A stretch of DNA of 57,264 nucleotides from Clostridia bacterium (GTDB lineage Bacteria > Bacillota > Clostridia > Oscillospirales > CAG-382). Both the position numbers and the translations under genes were made by a program. The notes below the pieces were generated by a model. That model searched no databases, was not told the origin of the DNA, and saw only the letters and a program-made list of their open reading frames with translations. This document shows, in pieces, positions 1 through 7,712 of the stretch (positions within the stretch are counted from its first letter, which is position 1; each line of letters begins with the position of its first letter). The stretch lies in assembly GCA_017466805.1 (NCBI GenBank), contig JAFTTN010000061.1:1-57264 (forward strand), given 5' to 3'.

Positions 1-2
1 AG

Positions 3-92
3 GGCTCGGAACTTAATAAAGAACAACTTTGCGGATTGCTGGATCATAAAGGCTTTTTGCCCGAGTTCACAACAACTAATATTCGCTTGTAA
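3..92 (+). other. In-frame coding remnant upstream of the DUF815 ATPase
   Basis: Positions 3-89 read as an open frame from the window edge, ending in TAA at 90-92. This is the same frame as the ATPase starting at 102, and only three codons separate the stop from that start. The last residues (FLPEFTTTNIRL) resemble the stretch that precedes the YR..G.G.YA block in DUF815 proteins, so this is probably the amino-terminal half of the same gene cut by a nonsense codon. It could instead be the tail of an unrelated gene. The rest lies outside the window. Confidence 0.4.
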
Positions 93-101
93 GAAATTTA
101 T

Positions 102-884
102 TTGTATCGAGCAGAAAATATCGGAAAATACGGGTACGGCATTTATGCGAAGAACCGTATGTTCTATGTGGATGATAATGGCAATATCGTTCCCGTTCTA
201 CATCCCGATAAGACAGAACTTTCTGATCTTGTTGATTACGAGCGAGAAAGAACTATCATTATCGACAATACTAAAGCATTGCTTCAGGGAAAACCGGCGG
301 CAAATATTCTGCTTACAGGCGATGCAGGTACGGGCAAATCTTCAACCGTAAAAGCCGTTGCTAATGCTTTGTGGAACGAAGGACTTCGTATTGTTGAGGT
401 AAGGAAGGATCAGCTTCGCAGCATTCCCAAGATTTTGGATGAACTGTCAAGCAATCCTTTGAAATTCGTTTTGTTCATTGATGACCTCTCGTTCCTTAAA
501 GATGATGATAATTTCAATGCTCTTAAAGCGGTGCTTGAAGGCTCGGTTACTGCCAAGTCAAACAATGTGGTTATTTACGCTACAAGCAACCGCCGTCACA
601 TCATTAAAGAAAAATTCTCCGACCGTGAGGGCGATGACGTTCATCGTAACGATACGATGCAGGAACTCATTTCCTTGTCTGAGCGCTTTGGAATCCACGT
701 AACCTTCTCAAAACCCAATAAAGAAACCTTCTTGCACATCGTTCACCATTTGGTAAAGGAAAATGGTGTTGAAATACCGACAGAAGAAATTGACGGACTT
801 GCCGAGCGTTTTGCATTAGAGCGCGGCGGAAGATCTGCAAGATTGGCGAAGCAATTTGTTGATGGATTGCTTTCAAAAATTTAA
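102..884 (+). CDS. DUF815 family AAA ATPase, amino-terminally short
   Basis: The 260 residues match the ATPase part of the DUF815 family (cytoplasmic AAA-like proteins of unknown role). Visible are a P-loop GDAGTGKSS near residue 73, a Walker B-like FVLFIDDLSF, and the sensor-like block YATSNRRHII typical of the family. Family members are usually over 400 residues; this reading starts at a TTG with no convincing ribosome site, just after an in-frame TAA at 90-92. The start is therefore probably artificial and the gene may be a nonsense-interrupted DUF815 gene. A strong hairpin terminator follows. The family assignment is firm, the function is unknown. Confidence 0.8.
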   Translation: MYRAENIGKYGYGIYAKNRMFYVDDNGNIVPVLHPDKTELSDLVDYERERTIIIDNTKALLQGKPAANILLTGDAGTGKSSTVKAVANALWNEGLRIVEVRKDQLRSIPKILDELSSNPLKFVLFIDDLSFLKDDDNFNALKAVLEGSVTAKSNNVVIYATSNRRHIIKEKFSDREGDDVHRNDTMQELISLSERFGIHVTFSKPNKETFLHIVHHLVKENGVEIPTEEIDGLAERFALERGGRSARLAKQFVDGLLSKI

Positions 885-896
885 TCGTATATGAGC

Positions 897-937
897 AAAA
901 ACAGGAATCGGATACTGAAATCCGATTCCTGTTTTTT
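897..937. terminator. Bidirectional hairpin terminator
   Basis: A perfect 13-bp stem ACAGGAATCGGAT/ATCCGATTCCTGT (901-913 with 920-932) with a 6-nt loop is flanked by A-rich and T-rich tracts. It lies between the convergent DUF815 and LysR genes and can serve both strands. Confidence 0.9.
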
Positions 938-945
938 ATGTGAAA

Positions 946-1836
946 TTATTTTGAGAATTCATGCGCTATAACATAGTCAATAAATGTTTTCATAGCTTTG
1001 GACATCCACTTATTTTTATGATAAATAAGCTGTTTCCAAATATCAATGTTCATATCTTTTACGTCAAGATAACAAAGCTTACCTTGTTTTATAAGATCCG
1101 CTGTAACAAAATCAGGCAGATATGAAATCATATCGCTGTCCCTTAGCAGCGATGTTATTATATCGGTTCGTCCGATTTCAAGAACGGGATTTATCTCCAA
1201 TGATTTTTTCGCAAGTTCTCGGTCGAAAACTCGTCTATAACCTTGACCTACTTCAGTTAAAATAAAAGGTTCGTTTATAATATCTTTCATAAAAAGATTT
1301 TTTCTCTTCGCAAATTTAGAGTTTGAATCCGCAACGAAGTGCATCGGAACCAATTGCTCCTTTGCGATGATATAATCTTTATTATACAGGCGGTGGTCAA
1401 GAGTAATAATTATATCGGCTTCGTTATGGTCGAGCATACCAAGCATTATAGCTGAGTCACCCGTAGAAAATTGAATCAAAATGTGCGGGTATTTTTTATG
1501 AAAATCTTTATAATGAGCATTTATCATTTCTTCACAAACCGAGTCGGGTGTGACAATGTGAATATGTCCGCTTAAGTTTTGCTCAGCACCGATATTTTCT
1601 TTAAAATCATCCGTAAGTGCTCGAATCTGATGCGCATATGAAACGAGTTGATGACCGCGTTCGGTTAATGTTATCGTGTGATTGATTCTTTCAAAAAGTA
1701 AACACTCTAACTCGTCTTCCAATTGTTTGATTTGAAAAGAAACGGTTGACTGCGAATAACCAAGCTGTTCCGCAGCTTTTGTAAAACTGCCGAGCTCAGC
1801 AACATGAATAAATGTGATTAAATTCCGTAATTCCAT
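946..1836 (-). CDS. LysR-family transcriptional regulator
   Basis: This is a full-length LysR regulator of 296 residues. An amino-terminal winged HTH (about residues 1-60, with FTKAAEQLGYSQSTVSFQI as the recognition segment) is followed by a periplasmic-binding-protein-like effector domain. It is transcribed divergently from the ABC importer starting at 1974, the usual layout for a LysR protein controlling its neighbour. An inverted repeat at 1851-1867 sits between its start and the importer promoter and is the natural operator candidate. The ligand is unknown; it is plausibly related to the importer substrate. The start ATG is preceded by AGGAT in the reverse orientation. Confidence 0.93.
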   Translation of the reverse strand: MELRNLITFIHVAELGSFTKAAEQLGYSQSTVSFQIKQLEDELECLLFERINHTITLTERGHQLVSYAHQIRALTDDFKENIGAEQNLSGHIHIVTPDSVCEEMINAHYKDFHKKYPHILIQFSTGDSAIMLGMLDHNEADIIITLDHRLYNKDYIIAKEQLVPMHFVADSNSKFAKRKNLFMKDIINEPFILTEVGQGYRRVFDRELAKKSLEINPVLEIGRTDIITSLLRDSDMISYLPDFVTADLIKQGKLCYLDVKDMNIDIWKQLIYHKNKWMSKAMKTFIDYVIAHEFSK

Positions 1837-1850
1837 TCTTTATCCTCCAA

Positions 1851-1867
1851 TATCGAAAATGTCGATA
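1851..1867. promoter_or_regulatory. Candidate LysR operator (inverted repeat)
   Basis: TATCGA-N5-TCGATA is a perfect 6-bp inverted repeat 15 bp from the LysR start and 21 bp upstream of the importer -35 box. Position and symmetry fit a LysR recognition site; binding is inferred. Confidence 0.55.
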
Positions 1868-1888
1868 GTAAATATTGAAATCATTTGT

Positions 1889-1917
1889 TTGACTAATGGT
1901 TGAATGTATTATACAAT
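1889..1917 (+). promoter_or_regulatory. Sigma-A promoter of the ABC importer operon
   Basis: TTGACT (1889-1894), 17-bp spacer, TACAAT (1912-1917). The expected transcript start is near 1924. The leader then holds a perfect 6-bp inverted repeat AGACTC-AAAC-GAGTCT at 1936-1951 just before the ribosome site AAAAGGAG. Confidence 0.8.
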
Positions 1918-1973
1918 AAGTACAACAAAATTGCAAGACTCAAACGAGTCTAAGTCAAAAGGAGATTTTTATA

Positions 1974-2948
1974 ATGAAAAAAGTAGTTTCGATTCTGTTA
2001 GTACTTACGCTTTGCGTAGGCTGTATGATTTCCTTCAGCGGATGCTCAGGTAAGGATGACGGAAAGTATAAGATTGGTATTGTTCAGCTTGTTGAACACG
2101 TTGCGCTGGATGCCGCAACCGATGGATTTAAGCAGGCAATCATTGATGAACTCGGTGAAGATGCCGTAGAATTTGATTTCCAAAACGGTCAGAACGATCC
2201 CAACACCTGCTCTACCATTGCTAATCAGTTCGTATCGAATAACGTTGACTTGATTATGGCAAATGCAACTCCTGCACTTCAAGCGGCGGCTGCTGCAACC
2301 GGCGATATTCCGATTCTTGGCACTTCCGTAACTGAATACGGTGTTGCTCTTGAAATCAAAAATTTCAACGGAACCGTTGGTGATAACATTTCCGGCACTT
2401 CCGATCTTGCTCCTCTTGATAAGCAGGCAGCAATGATTACCGAGTGGTGTCCCGATGCAAAAAGTGTTGGTTTGCTCTACTGCTCTAAGGAAGCAAACAG
2501 CCAATACCAAGTAGACGTTGTAAAGAAGGAACTTGAAAAGAAAGGTATTAAAGCAACTCTTTATCCCTTTACTGATTCTAATGACCTCGCTCAAATCTGT
2601 ACCAATGCTGCCGATAACTGTGATGTAATTTATGTTCCTACCGACAATACCGTTGCGGAAAATACCGGTATCATTGATAACATTTGCGAACCCAAGAAGG
2701 TTCCCGTTGTTGCAGGTGAAGAAGGTATCTGCTCCGGTTGTGGTATTGCCACACTTTCTATCAGCTACTATGACCTTGGCTACACCACCGGTAAGATGGC
2801 TGTGAAGATCTTAAAGGGTGAAGCAGATATCTCTACTATGCCTATTGAATATGCCGAAAAACAGACGCCTAAATATAACAAGCAAAATTGCGAAGCTTTA
2901 GGCATCACTCCTCTTGAAGGATATACTGCTATTGAAGAAAGCAAATAA
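1974..2948 (+). CDS. ABC importer substrate-binding lipoprotein (TrpX/ABC_sub_bind type)
   Basis: The 324-residue precursor has a lipoprotein signal peptide with the lipobox FSGC near residue 24, so the mature protein is anchored outside the membrane. The body (KIGIVQLVEHVALDAATDGF onwards) is typical of the ABC_sub_bind (DUF534) family, whose best known member TrpX serves tryptophan/tyrosine import in streptococci. It is followed by matching permease and ATPase genes, completing an importer. The ribosome site AAAAGGAG is well placed. A hairpin after the stop may favour higher expression of this subunit than of the membrane parts. The substrate is not proven; an aromatic amino acid is one possibility. 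Confidence 0.9.
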   Translation: MKKVVSILLVLTLCVGCMISFSGCSGKDDGKYKIGIVQLVEHVALDAATDGFKQAIIDELGEDAVEFDFQNGQNDPNTCSTIANQFVSNNVDLIMANATPALQAAAAATGDIPILGTSVTEYGVALEIKNFNGTVGDNISGTSDLAPLDKQAAMITEWCPDAKSVGLLYCSKEANSQYQVDVVKKELEKKGIKATLYPFTDSNDLAQICTNAADNCDVIYVPTDNTVAENTGIIDNICEPKKVPVVAGEEGICSGCGIATLSISYYDLGYTTGKMAVKILKGEADISTMPIEYAEKQTPKYNKQNCEALGITPLEGYTAIEESK

Positions 2949-2957
2949 ATGACAATT

Positions 2958-2989
2958 CAGCCGGGGAGAAAAAATCTTCTCTCCGGCTG
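2958..2989 (+). terminator. Intercistronic hairpin after the binding-protein gene
   Basis: CAGCCGGGGAGAA and TTCTCTCCGGCTG form a strong stem with a short A-rich loop, followed by an interrupted T-rich stretch (TTTACCTATTTTT). It can act as a partial terminator or as a 3' stabiliser that keeps the binding protein in excess over the permease and ATPase. Confidence 0.7.
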
Positions 2990-3021
2990 TTTACCTATTT
3001 TTACTGTACGGGTGAATAATA

Positions 3022-3954
3022 ATGGAAATTTTTAGTCAATTAATGGGCGCACTGCCCGGCTCTGTTTCGCAAGGCTTGATTTGGGGCATTATGGCAATTG
3101 GCGTTTATATTACGTATCGTATTCTTGATGTTGCCGACCTTACGGTAGACGGTTCCTTCGCCACAGGAGGTGCCGTTGCCGTTGTACTCATTTTAAACGG
3201 TTGCAATTTATGGCTTGCAATGATTGCGGCTTTTATAGCAGGTCTTCTTGCAGGTGCTATTACAGGACTTTTGCATACCTTTATGGGAATTCCGCCTATC
3301 TTAGCAGGTATTTTGACTCAGCTTTCTCTTTACTCTATCAACCTTAAAATTATGGGTAAAGCTAATCAATCGGTAAATGTCAATCAGACAGACCTCCTCA
3401 TTTCGCTTCGTTGGGTTAAGGAATTTGCTCTCCATAATCCATTGATTACCGTTGGTATCGTTTTAGTTGTTTTAATTGCCGCACTCTATTGGTTCTTCGG
3501 CACGGAAATGGGTTGCGGTATCCGTGCGACAGGTGCAAATCTTAATATGAGCCGCGCTCAAGGTATCAATACCAATTTTAATAAAGTGCTCGGCATTATG
3601 CTTTCCAATGGTCTGGTTGCTTTTTCCGGTGCGTTCCTTGCTCAGTACCAAGGCTTTGCTGACGTTAAAATGGGACAAGGCGCTATCGTTATCGGTCTTG
3701 CCGCTGTTATTATTGGCGAAGCATTATTTGGGAAGATATTTAAAAACTTTGCTCTCAGACTTTTATCAGTTGCTTTCGGCTCGATTATTTATTACATTGT
3801 TGTTCAAGCCGTTATAACAATGGGACTTGATGCTAATCTCTTGAAATTACTTTCTGCGGCGATTGTTGCTATTTTCCTTGCTATCCCTTATTGGAAAAAA
3901 CAGTTTACCGAAAAGCATATGAGTCATTCGAAGGGAGGCAAAGCAAATGCTTGA
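3022..3954 (+). CDS. ABC importer permease (TrpY-like, BPD_transp_2)
   Basis: This 310-residue polytopic membrane protein shows about eight to nine hydrophobic segments and the conserved region TYRILDVADLTVDGSFATGG near its amino end, typical of ABC permeases that pair with ABC_sub_bind proteins (branched-chain-type permease family). The carboxyl end is basic (KHMSHSKGGK), as expected for a cytoplasmic tail. It overlaps the downstream ATPase gene by 8 bp, indicating translational coupling. It forms the transport channel with the binding protein upstream and the ATPase downstream. Confidence 0.9.
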   Translation: MEIFSQLMGALPGSVSQGLIWGIMAIGVYITYRILDVADLTVDGSFATGGAVAVVLILNGCNLWLAMIAAFIAGLLAGAITGLLHTFMGIPPILAGILTQLSLYSINLKIMGKANQSVNVNQTDLLISLRWVKEFALHNPLITVGIVLVVLIAALYWFFGTEMGCGIRATGANLNMSRAQGINTNFNKVLGIMLSNGLVAFSGAFLAQYQGFADVKMGQGAIVIGLAAVIIGEALFGKIFKNFALRLLSVAFGSIIYYIVVQAVITMGLDANLLKLLSAAIVAIFLAIPYWKKQFTEKHMSHSKGGKANA

Positions 3955-4744
3955 TATTATTAACGTTGAAAAAACCTTTAATCCCGGAACGATAAACGAA
4001 AAAAAGGCTCTTAACGGTATCAACCTTCATCTTGATGAAGGCGATTTCGTAACCGTTATCGGCGGTAATGGTGCAGGCAAATCTACAATGCTCAATATGA
4101 TTGCAGGTGTTTATCCTGTGGATTGCGGAAACATTATCGTTGACGGTGTTGATGTTACAAGGCTTCCCGAATATAAGCGTGCTAAATATTTAGGTCGTGT
4201 TTTTCAAGACCCTATGACAGGCACAGCGGCAGATATGCAGATTGAAGAAAATCTCGCACTTGCCGCACGCAGAGGAAAAAGAAGAACACTCAGGGCGGGT
4301 ATTACCGCCAAAGAGAGAAAAGAATATAAGGAACTTTTAAAAATTCTTGATTTAGGTCTCGAAGACAGACTTACTGCAAAGGTTGGATTGCTTTCAGGTG
4401 GACAACGTCAGGCGCTTACGCTTTTAATGGCAACTCTCAAAAAGCCAAAGCTCTTGCTTCTCGATGAGCATACGGCAGCGCTTGATCCTAAAACCGCAAA
4501 GAAAGTTCTTGATATAACCGAGGATATTGTTGCAAAGAACAATCTTATGACCATTATGATCACTCATAATATGGCAGATGCAATCCGTGTCGGTAATCGA
4601 CTGATTATGATGCATGAAGGCCAGATAGTCGTTGACGTTAAAGGAGAAGAAAAGAAAAAACTTACTATCGAACAGCTTCTCCAAATGTTTGAAGCATCCA
4701 GCGGAACACAAATGACAAGTGATAAGGTTATGCTTTCTAAGTAA
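3947..4744 (+). CDS. ABC importer ATP-binding protein (TrpZ-like)
   Basis: The 265 residues contain Walker A GGNGAGKST (about residues 38-46), the signature LSGGQRQ, Walker B LLLLDEHTAALDP and the switch histidine in MITHNM. The start overlaps the permease end, and a ribosome site GGGAGG lies inside the permease gene. The protein drives the importer encoded by the two preceding genes. A stem-loop terminator follows at 4749-4784, closing the three-gene operon. Confidence 0.93.
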   Translation: MLDIINVEKTFNPGTINEKKALNGINLHLDEGDFVTVIGGNGAGKSTMLNMIAGVYPVDCGNIIVDGVDVTRLPEYKRAKYLGRVFQDPMTGTAADMQIEENLALAARRGKRRTLRAGITAKERKEYKELLKILDLGLEDRLTAKVGLLSGGQRQALTLLMATLKKPKLLLLDEHTAALDPKTAKKVLDITEDIVAKNNLMTIMITHNMADAIRVGNRLIMMHEGQIVVDVKGEEKKKLTIEQLLQMFEASSGTQMTSDKVMLSK

Positions 4745-4748
4745 AACG

Positions 4749-4784
4749 AAGGGACTGCAAAACACAGTTTGTAGTCCCTTTATA
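4749..4784 (+). terminator. Hairpin after the importer operon
   Basis: AAGGGACT pairs with AGTCCCTT and extends inward through GCAAA/TTTGT. It is followed by a weak T-rich stretch. It separates the importer operon from the DUF554 gene 25 bp further on and may be leaky. Confidence 0.65.
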
Positions 4785-4808
4785 AGTATAAGAAAAGTGG
4801 GAAAATAA

Positions 4809-5522
4809 ATGTTAGGTGTAATTGTTAATGTAATTACAGTAATTGTCGGTTCATCCATCGGTTTGCTGTTTAAAAAAGGAATACCCGAAAGAGTGAGCCA
4901 TGCGGCTATGATTGGTCTCGGTGCTTGCACACTATATATCGGAATTTCAGGTAGTCTGTGCAGTGAAAATGTACTCATATTGATTGCCGCCGTTGTTTTG
5001 GGTGCTATTGTCGGAACATTGCTAAACATAGATGGTGCTATTAACCGACTTGCTCAAAAGGTCGAAACAAAATTCAAAAAAGAGGGTTCAACCGTTTCTG
5101 TTGCAGAAGGCATAATCACCGCCACTCTTTTATTCTGTGTAGGTTCAATGACTGTGACCGGCTCTATTCAAGCAGGTCTTACAGGCGATAACTCGGTACT
5201 GATTACAAAAGCTATGCTTGATTTGGTATCCTCAATAATGCTTGCTTCAAGCCTTGGTATCGGCGTTCTTTTGTCCTCTGTTGCCGTATTCGTTATTCAA
5301 GGTGGACTTGTTATTCTTGCCGGATTGATTTCACCCTTGATGAGTACCGGTGCCATCAATGAAATGACCTGCGCCGGTTCGATATTAATTATTATGATTG
5401 GTACAAATTTAATGGGTATCACCAAAATAAAGGTTGCAGATTTTTTACCTGCAATTCTCTTCGCTCCGATAATACATAACATTGTCCCACTGTTTGAAAA
5501 ACTTTGGAATTTGATTGTTTGA
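4809..5522 (+). CDS. DUF554 family membrane protein (YqgA-like)
   Basis: This 237-residue protein has about six to seven hydrophobic segments, starts MLGVIVNVITVIVGSSIGLLF and contains GSMTVTGSIQAGL. These are hallmark blocks of DUF554/YqgA inner-membrane proteins, which have no established function (a transporter role is often guessed). The ribosome site is weak (AAGTGGGAAAATAA). It lies downstream of the importer hairpin and 11 bp before the hotdog gene, so it may be co-expressed with both. Confidence 0.88.
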   Translation: MLGVIVNVITVIVGSSIGLLFKKGIPERVSHAAMIGLGACTLYIGISGSLCSENVLILIAAVVLGAIVGTLLNIDGAINRLAQKVETKFKKEGSTVSVAEGIITATLLFCVGSMTVTGSIQAGLTGDNSVLITKAMLDLVSSIMLASSLGIGVLLSSVAVFVIQGGLVILAGLISPLMSTGAINEMTCAGSILIIMIGTNLMGITKIKVADFLPAILFAPIIHNIVPLFEKLWNLIV

Positions 5523-5533
5523 GAGGTGCTACA

Positions 5534-5965
5534 ATGTATTTTGATGATATAGAACTTGGCATGACCGTAAAAATCGCTCCGGCTGTTATAGAAAAGCAAA
5601 AAATGTTAGATTTTGCATATACATACGATAATATTCCACTTCATACCGATGAAGAATATGCAAAGAAAACTCCCTTTGGAAAGTTGATTGCTCCCGGTGT
5701 GATGTCGTTTATGTCTGTATGGGCAAAATATCTTGAGGTAGATTTCTTCGGAGAGGACTTGCTTGCAGGTAAGTCTACCAAGATCGAATGGTTAAAACCG
5801 GTATATGTTGAAGATATCTTAACAGGTAAAGCTACCATTACAAGACTCGAAAAAAGAAGCACAAAAAATGGATTGGTTGAGGTTACAATAGAAGCGTACA
5901 ACCAAAACGGCGAACTTGTTTTGACAGATATTACCGAAGCAATAGTAAAGTGTAAAAGAGAATAA
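5534..5965 (+). CDS. MaoC-like hotdog-fold dehydratase family protein
   Basis: The ATG at 5534 is chosen over upstream codons because GAGAGGTG sits just before it and the protein then begins MYFDDIELGMTV, the usual start of MaoC-like proteins (143 residues). The block DNIPLHTDEEYAKKTPFGKL carries the conserved His-Thr-Asp of (R)-specific enoyl-CoA hydratase-type hotdog domains, followed by IAPGVMSF. The likely chemistry is acyl-CoA or acyl-thioester hydration, but the substrate is unknown. It follows the DUF554 gene closely and ends the rightward cluster. Confidence 0.85.
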   Translation: MYFDDIELGMTVKIAPAVIEKQKMLDFAYTYDNIPLHTDEEYAKKTPFGKLIAPGVMSFMSVWAKYLEVDFFGEDLLAGKSTKIEWLKPVYVEDILTGKATITRLEKRSTKNGLVEVTIEAYNQNGELVLTDITEAIVKCKRE

Positions 5966-6077
5966 TTGCATAATCATATCTTAACGGCAGGGTTTTTCTC
6001 TACCGTTTGAATATTTCGCTGGACTTGTAAAAGGTGTTGTGGTATGTATTTGTGTTGCAAAAGGAGGTGCAACGCAC

Positions 6078-6362
6078 ATGACAACACTTGAAGATTTATA
6101 CTACGGTAATATCAGTCCGCACGAAAGGTATATCAAGCGAGGAACGAGGATGGATAAGCTCGTCAAACTGATATGCAAAAACGAGGATGAACTGACGGCA
6201 GGGCTAACCGAAAAACAAAAAGAAACCTTTGAAAAGTTCAAAGACTGCACAAGCGAATTATCCTGCATCACTGAGCGTGAGGCGTTCAGTTCAGGATTTA
6301 TCCTTGCCACTCGCATAATGGTGGAAGTGATGGAAGGTCTGCAGGAGGTTGAGGATATATGA
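6078..6362 (+). CDS. DUF6809 family small protein
   Basis: The ATG at 6078 is preceded by a near-perfect AAAGGAGGTG, so the upstream extension is not used; the protein has 94 residues. The opening TLEDLYYGNISP is diagnostic of DUF6809, a small family seen mostly in Clostridia plasmids, phages and integrative elements, without known function. Its stop overlaps the start of the next gene (ATGA at 6359-6362), so the two are translationally coupled. A DUF6809 protein here is a hint that mobile DNA begins near this point. Confidence 0.85.
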   Translation: MTTLEDLYYGNISPHERYIKRGTRMDKLVKLICKNEDELTAGLTEKQKETFEKFKDCTSELSCITEREAFSSGFILATRIMVEVMEGLQEVEDI

Positions 6363-7195
6363 AGAAAGCCATAATCCTTCTTCTCTGCTGTGGGGTGCTC
6401 GTAAGTATGGTGGGATGCGGCGGCAACACCGCACTGCCACCTACCGAAAGTCCACCAACAACGGTATCCGAAACGATAATAACGGAAAAACCGCCTGTAA
6501 CGGTGGTAGAGCCGACAGAGAAAGAAAAAGAGCCTACCCCGACCGAGAGTGCGGATCAGGCAATCGAGCAGACTATGACCACCACAGAGCCAACAACGGC
6601 AAAGCCAAAAGAAGAACCAAAGCCAACGGCAACCGCCAAACTTACCGAGCCATCGGCGGCGGAAATTACGAAATCCGAAAAAGAAACACCGCCGAAAACC
6701 GAAGAACCCCAAGAAGAAATATATGTTGGCATACAGTGGCCGGAGGTTGATCCTGCGGATATAGAAAGACTTGTAATTGAAAAAATAAATGCCTATCGCA
6801 CAGCACAAGGCGACACGGTAGCTACGATGCTCCCCGGACTAACCAAGGTGGCGCGGTACAGGGCAAACGAGCTGACAACTAACTTTTCTCATACAAGTTC
6901 CCGTGATGCCTGTAACGAATTAAAATACGGAGAATTCGTAGATATGACACTGTATGGTATCACCGCCGAGGATAGTTATTATCAAGGCTACAATCGAGAA
7001 GCCATCGGCATGGGAGATTGGTTCGGTACGGCAGAAAGTATGTCAGACCGTATCGCAGACGGATTCCATCACAGCAAAGGACATTGGTCGTATGTTGGCA
7101 GTTCCCAATATCCATACATAGCCGTAGGAGTAACAAAGGCAAACGGTAAATGGTACGTCTGCGTATGTATGAGTGAGAAAAATTACGGCGGATAA
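6359..7195 (+). CDS. CAP/SCP-domain lipoprotein with Pro/Thr/Glu-rich linker
   Basis: The 278 residues begin with a lipoprotein signal (lipobox VGCG near residue 20). About 110 residues rich in Pro, Thr, Glu and Lys act as a wall-spanning linker. The carboxyl half is a CAP/SCP domain with INAYRTAQG, VARYRANELTTNFSH and a closing GHWSYVGSSQYPYIAVGV block. CAP domains occur in secreted or surface proteins of varied function. The gene overlaps DUF6809 and ends at a strong terminator. It is a surface protein, but its role is unknown. Confidence 0.88.
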   Translation: MKKAIILLLCCGVLVSMVGCGGNTALPPTESPPTTVSETIITEKPPVTVVEPTEKEKEPTPTESADQAIEQTMTTTEPTTAKPKEEPKPTATAKLTEPSAAEITKSEKETPPKTEEPQEEIYVGIQWPEVDPADIERLVIEKINAYRTAQGDTVATMLPGLTKVARYRANELTTNFSHTSSRDACNELKYGEFVDMTLYGITAEDSYYQGYNREAIGMGDWFGTAESMSDRIADGFHHSKGHWSYVGSSQYPYIAVGVTKANGKWYVCVCMSEKNYGG

Positions 7196-7198
7196 CAT

Positions 7199-7241
7199 AA
7201 AACTCCGAGCAAGTGAGAAATCACAGGCTCGGAGTTTTTGG
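7199..7241 (+). terminator. Rho-independent terminator
   Basis: AACTCCGAGC pairs with GCTCGGAGTT around a 16-nt loop that itself contains GTGA/TCAC, then TTT. It terminates the DUF6809-CAP operon. Confidence 0.88.
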
Positions 7242-7268
7242 TTATATATATGAAATGATACAATCCAA

Positions 7269-7343
7269 TTCATATGTATTTTAGAGCAATTCATATGTAT
7301 TTGACACCATTTCATATGTATTTTTGAGGTTTTCATATGTAAT
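7269..7343. repeat. Four iteron-like direct repeats with 21-bp period
   Basis: The word CATATGTA occurs at 7271, 7292, 7313 and 7334, exactly 21 bp apart, inside the longer word TTCATATGTATTT. Two helical turns of spacing puts every copy on the same face of DNA. No credible gene overlaps it; a minus-strand frame through it only encodes a repeated IHM motif. The remaining sequence to 7557 shows no gene, only an inverted repeat TCCTGT-N8-ACAGGA at 7504-7523. The array resembles replication iterons or an array of regulator sites. Confidence 0.8.
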
Positions 7344-7557
7344 TGGCTTTGTAGCGATTTGTGCGGTGCAGATAATGGTGAGCATCGATGAAAGGTTTTC
7401 TATTCGATTGTACGGGCTCCCTCGGTATTCTGCACAGGAATATTTGCTGAATAAACCTCTTCACTCCGAAATTGAAATTATAAACAGCAATATTTTCATC
7501 GTTTCCTGTGCAATATAACAGGAGATTTTTTGCTCTGATTTTTTATCAAAAAAACAG

Positions 7558-7649
7558 GTGGTTTGTACCAAAATATTGCACAAACCAAAACCCGCATAAA
7601 CACTGGGTTTTCGAGGTGTTAAAACGCTAAAAGTGGTTTGTACCAAAAT
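7558..7649. repeat. Pair of 17-bp direct repeats near the left element end
   Basis: GTGGTTTGTACCAAAAT occurs at 7558-7574 and again, identical, at 7633-7649. The first copy also faces an inverted partner: GGTTTGT at 7560-7566 with ACAAACC at 7580-7586. They lie just outside the candidate attachment repeat at 7676 and could be integrase arm sites or regulator sites. Confidence 0.6.
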
Positions 7650-7675
7650 GTAATAATAACCTCTTTTTTGATGGG

Positions 7676-7707
7676 TAAAAATTACTACGCATGAACCAAA
7701 GAAAAAG
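7676..7707. repeat. Candidate left attachment repeat of the integrative element
   Basis: The 32 bp from TAAAAATTACTACGCAT through ACCAAAGAAAAAG match 18341-18372 at 28 of 32 positions in the same orientation. It ends 5 bp before the stop of the leftmost element gene. Imperfect identity leaves doubt, since attachment cores are usually exact; the perfect core here is AACCAAAGAA. Confidence 0.4.
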
Positions 7708-7712
7708 CGTTT

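Noticed and set aside
7043-7336. Minus-strand frame with repeated IHM motif
   Set aside because: It runs through the CAP gene terminator and antisense to the CAP gene, has no ribosome site, and its repeat simply reflects the 21-bp DNA array.
7269-7343. CRISPR array
   Set aside because: Units are only 21 bp with no unique spacers and no cas genes nearby; better described as iterons.
7324-7518. Plus-strand 64-codon frame in the gap left of the element
   Set aside because: No ribosome site, poor codon use, and it overlaps the iteron array and an inverted repeat.
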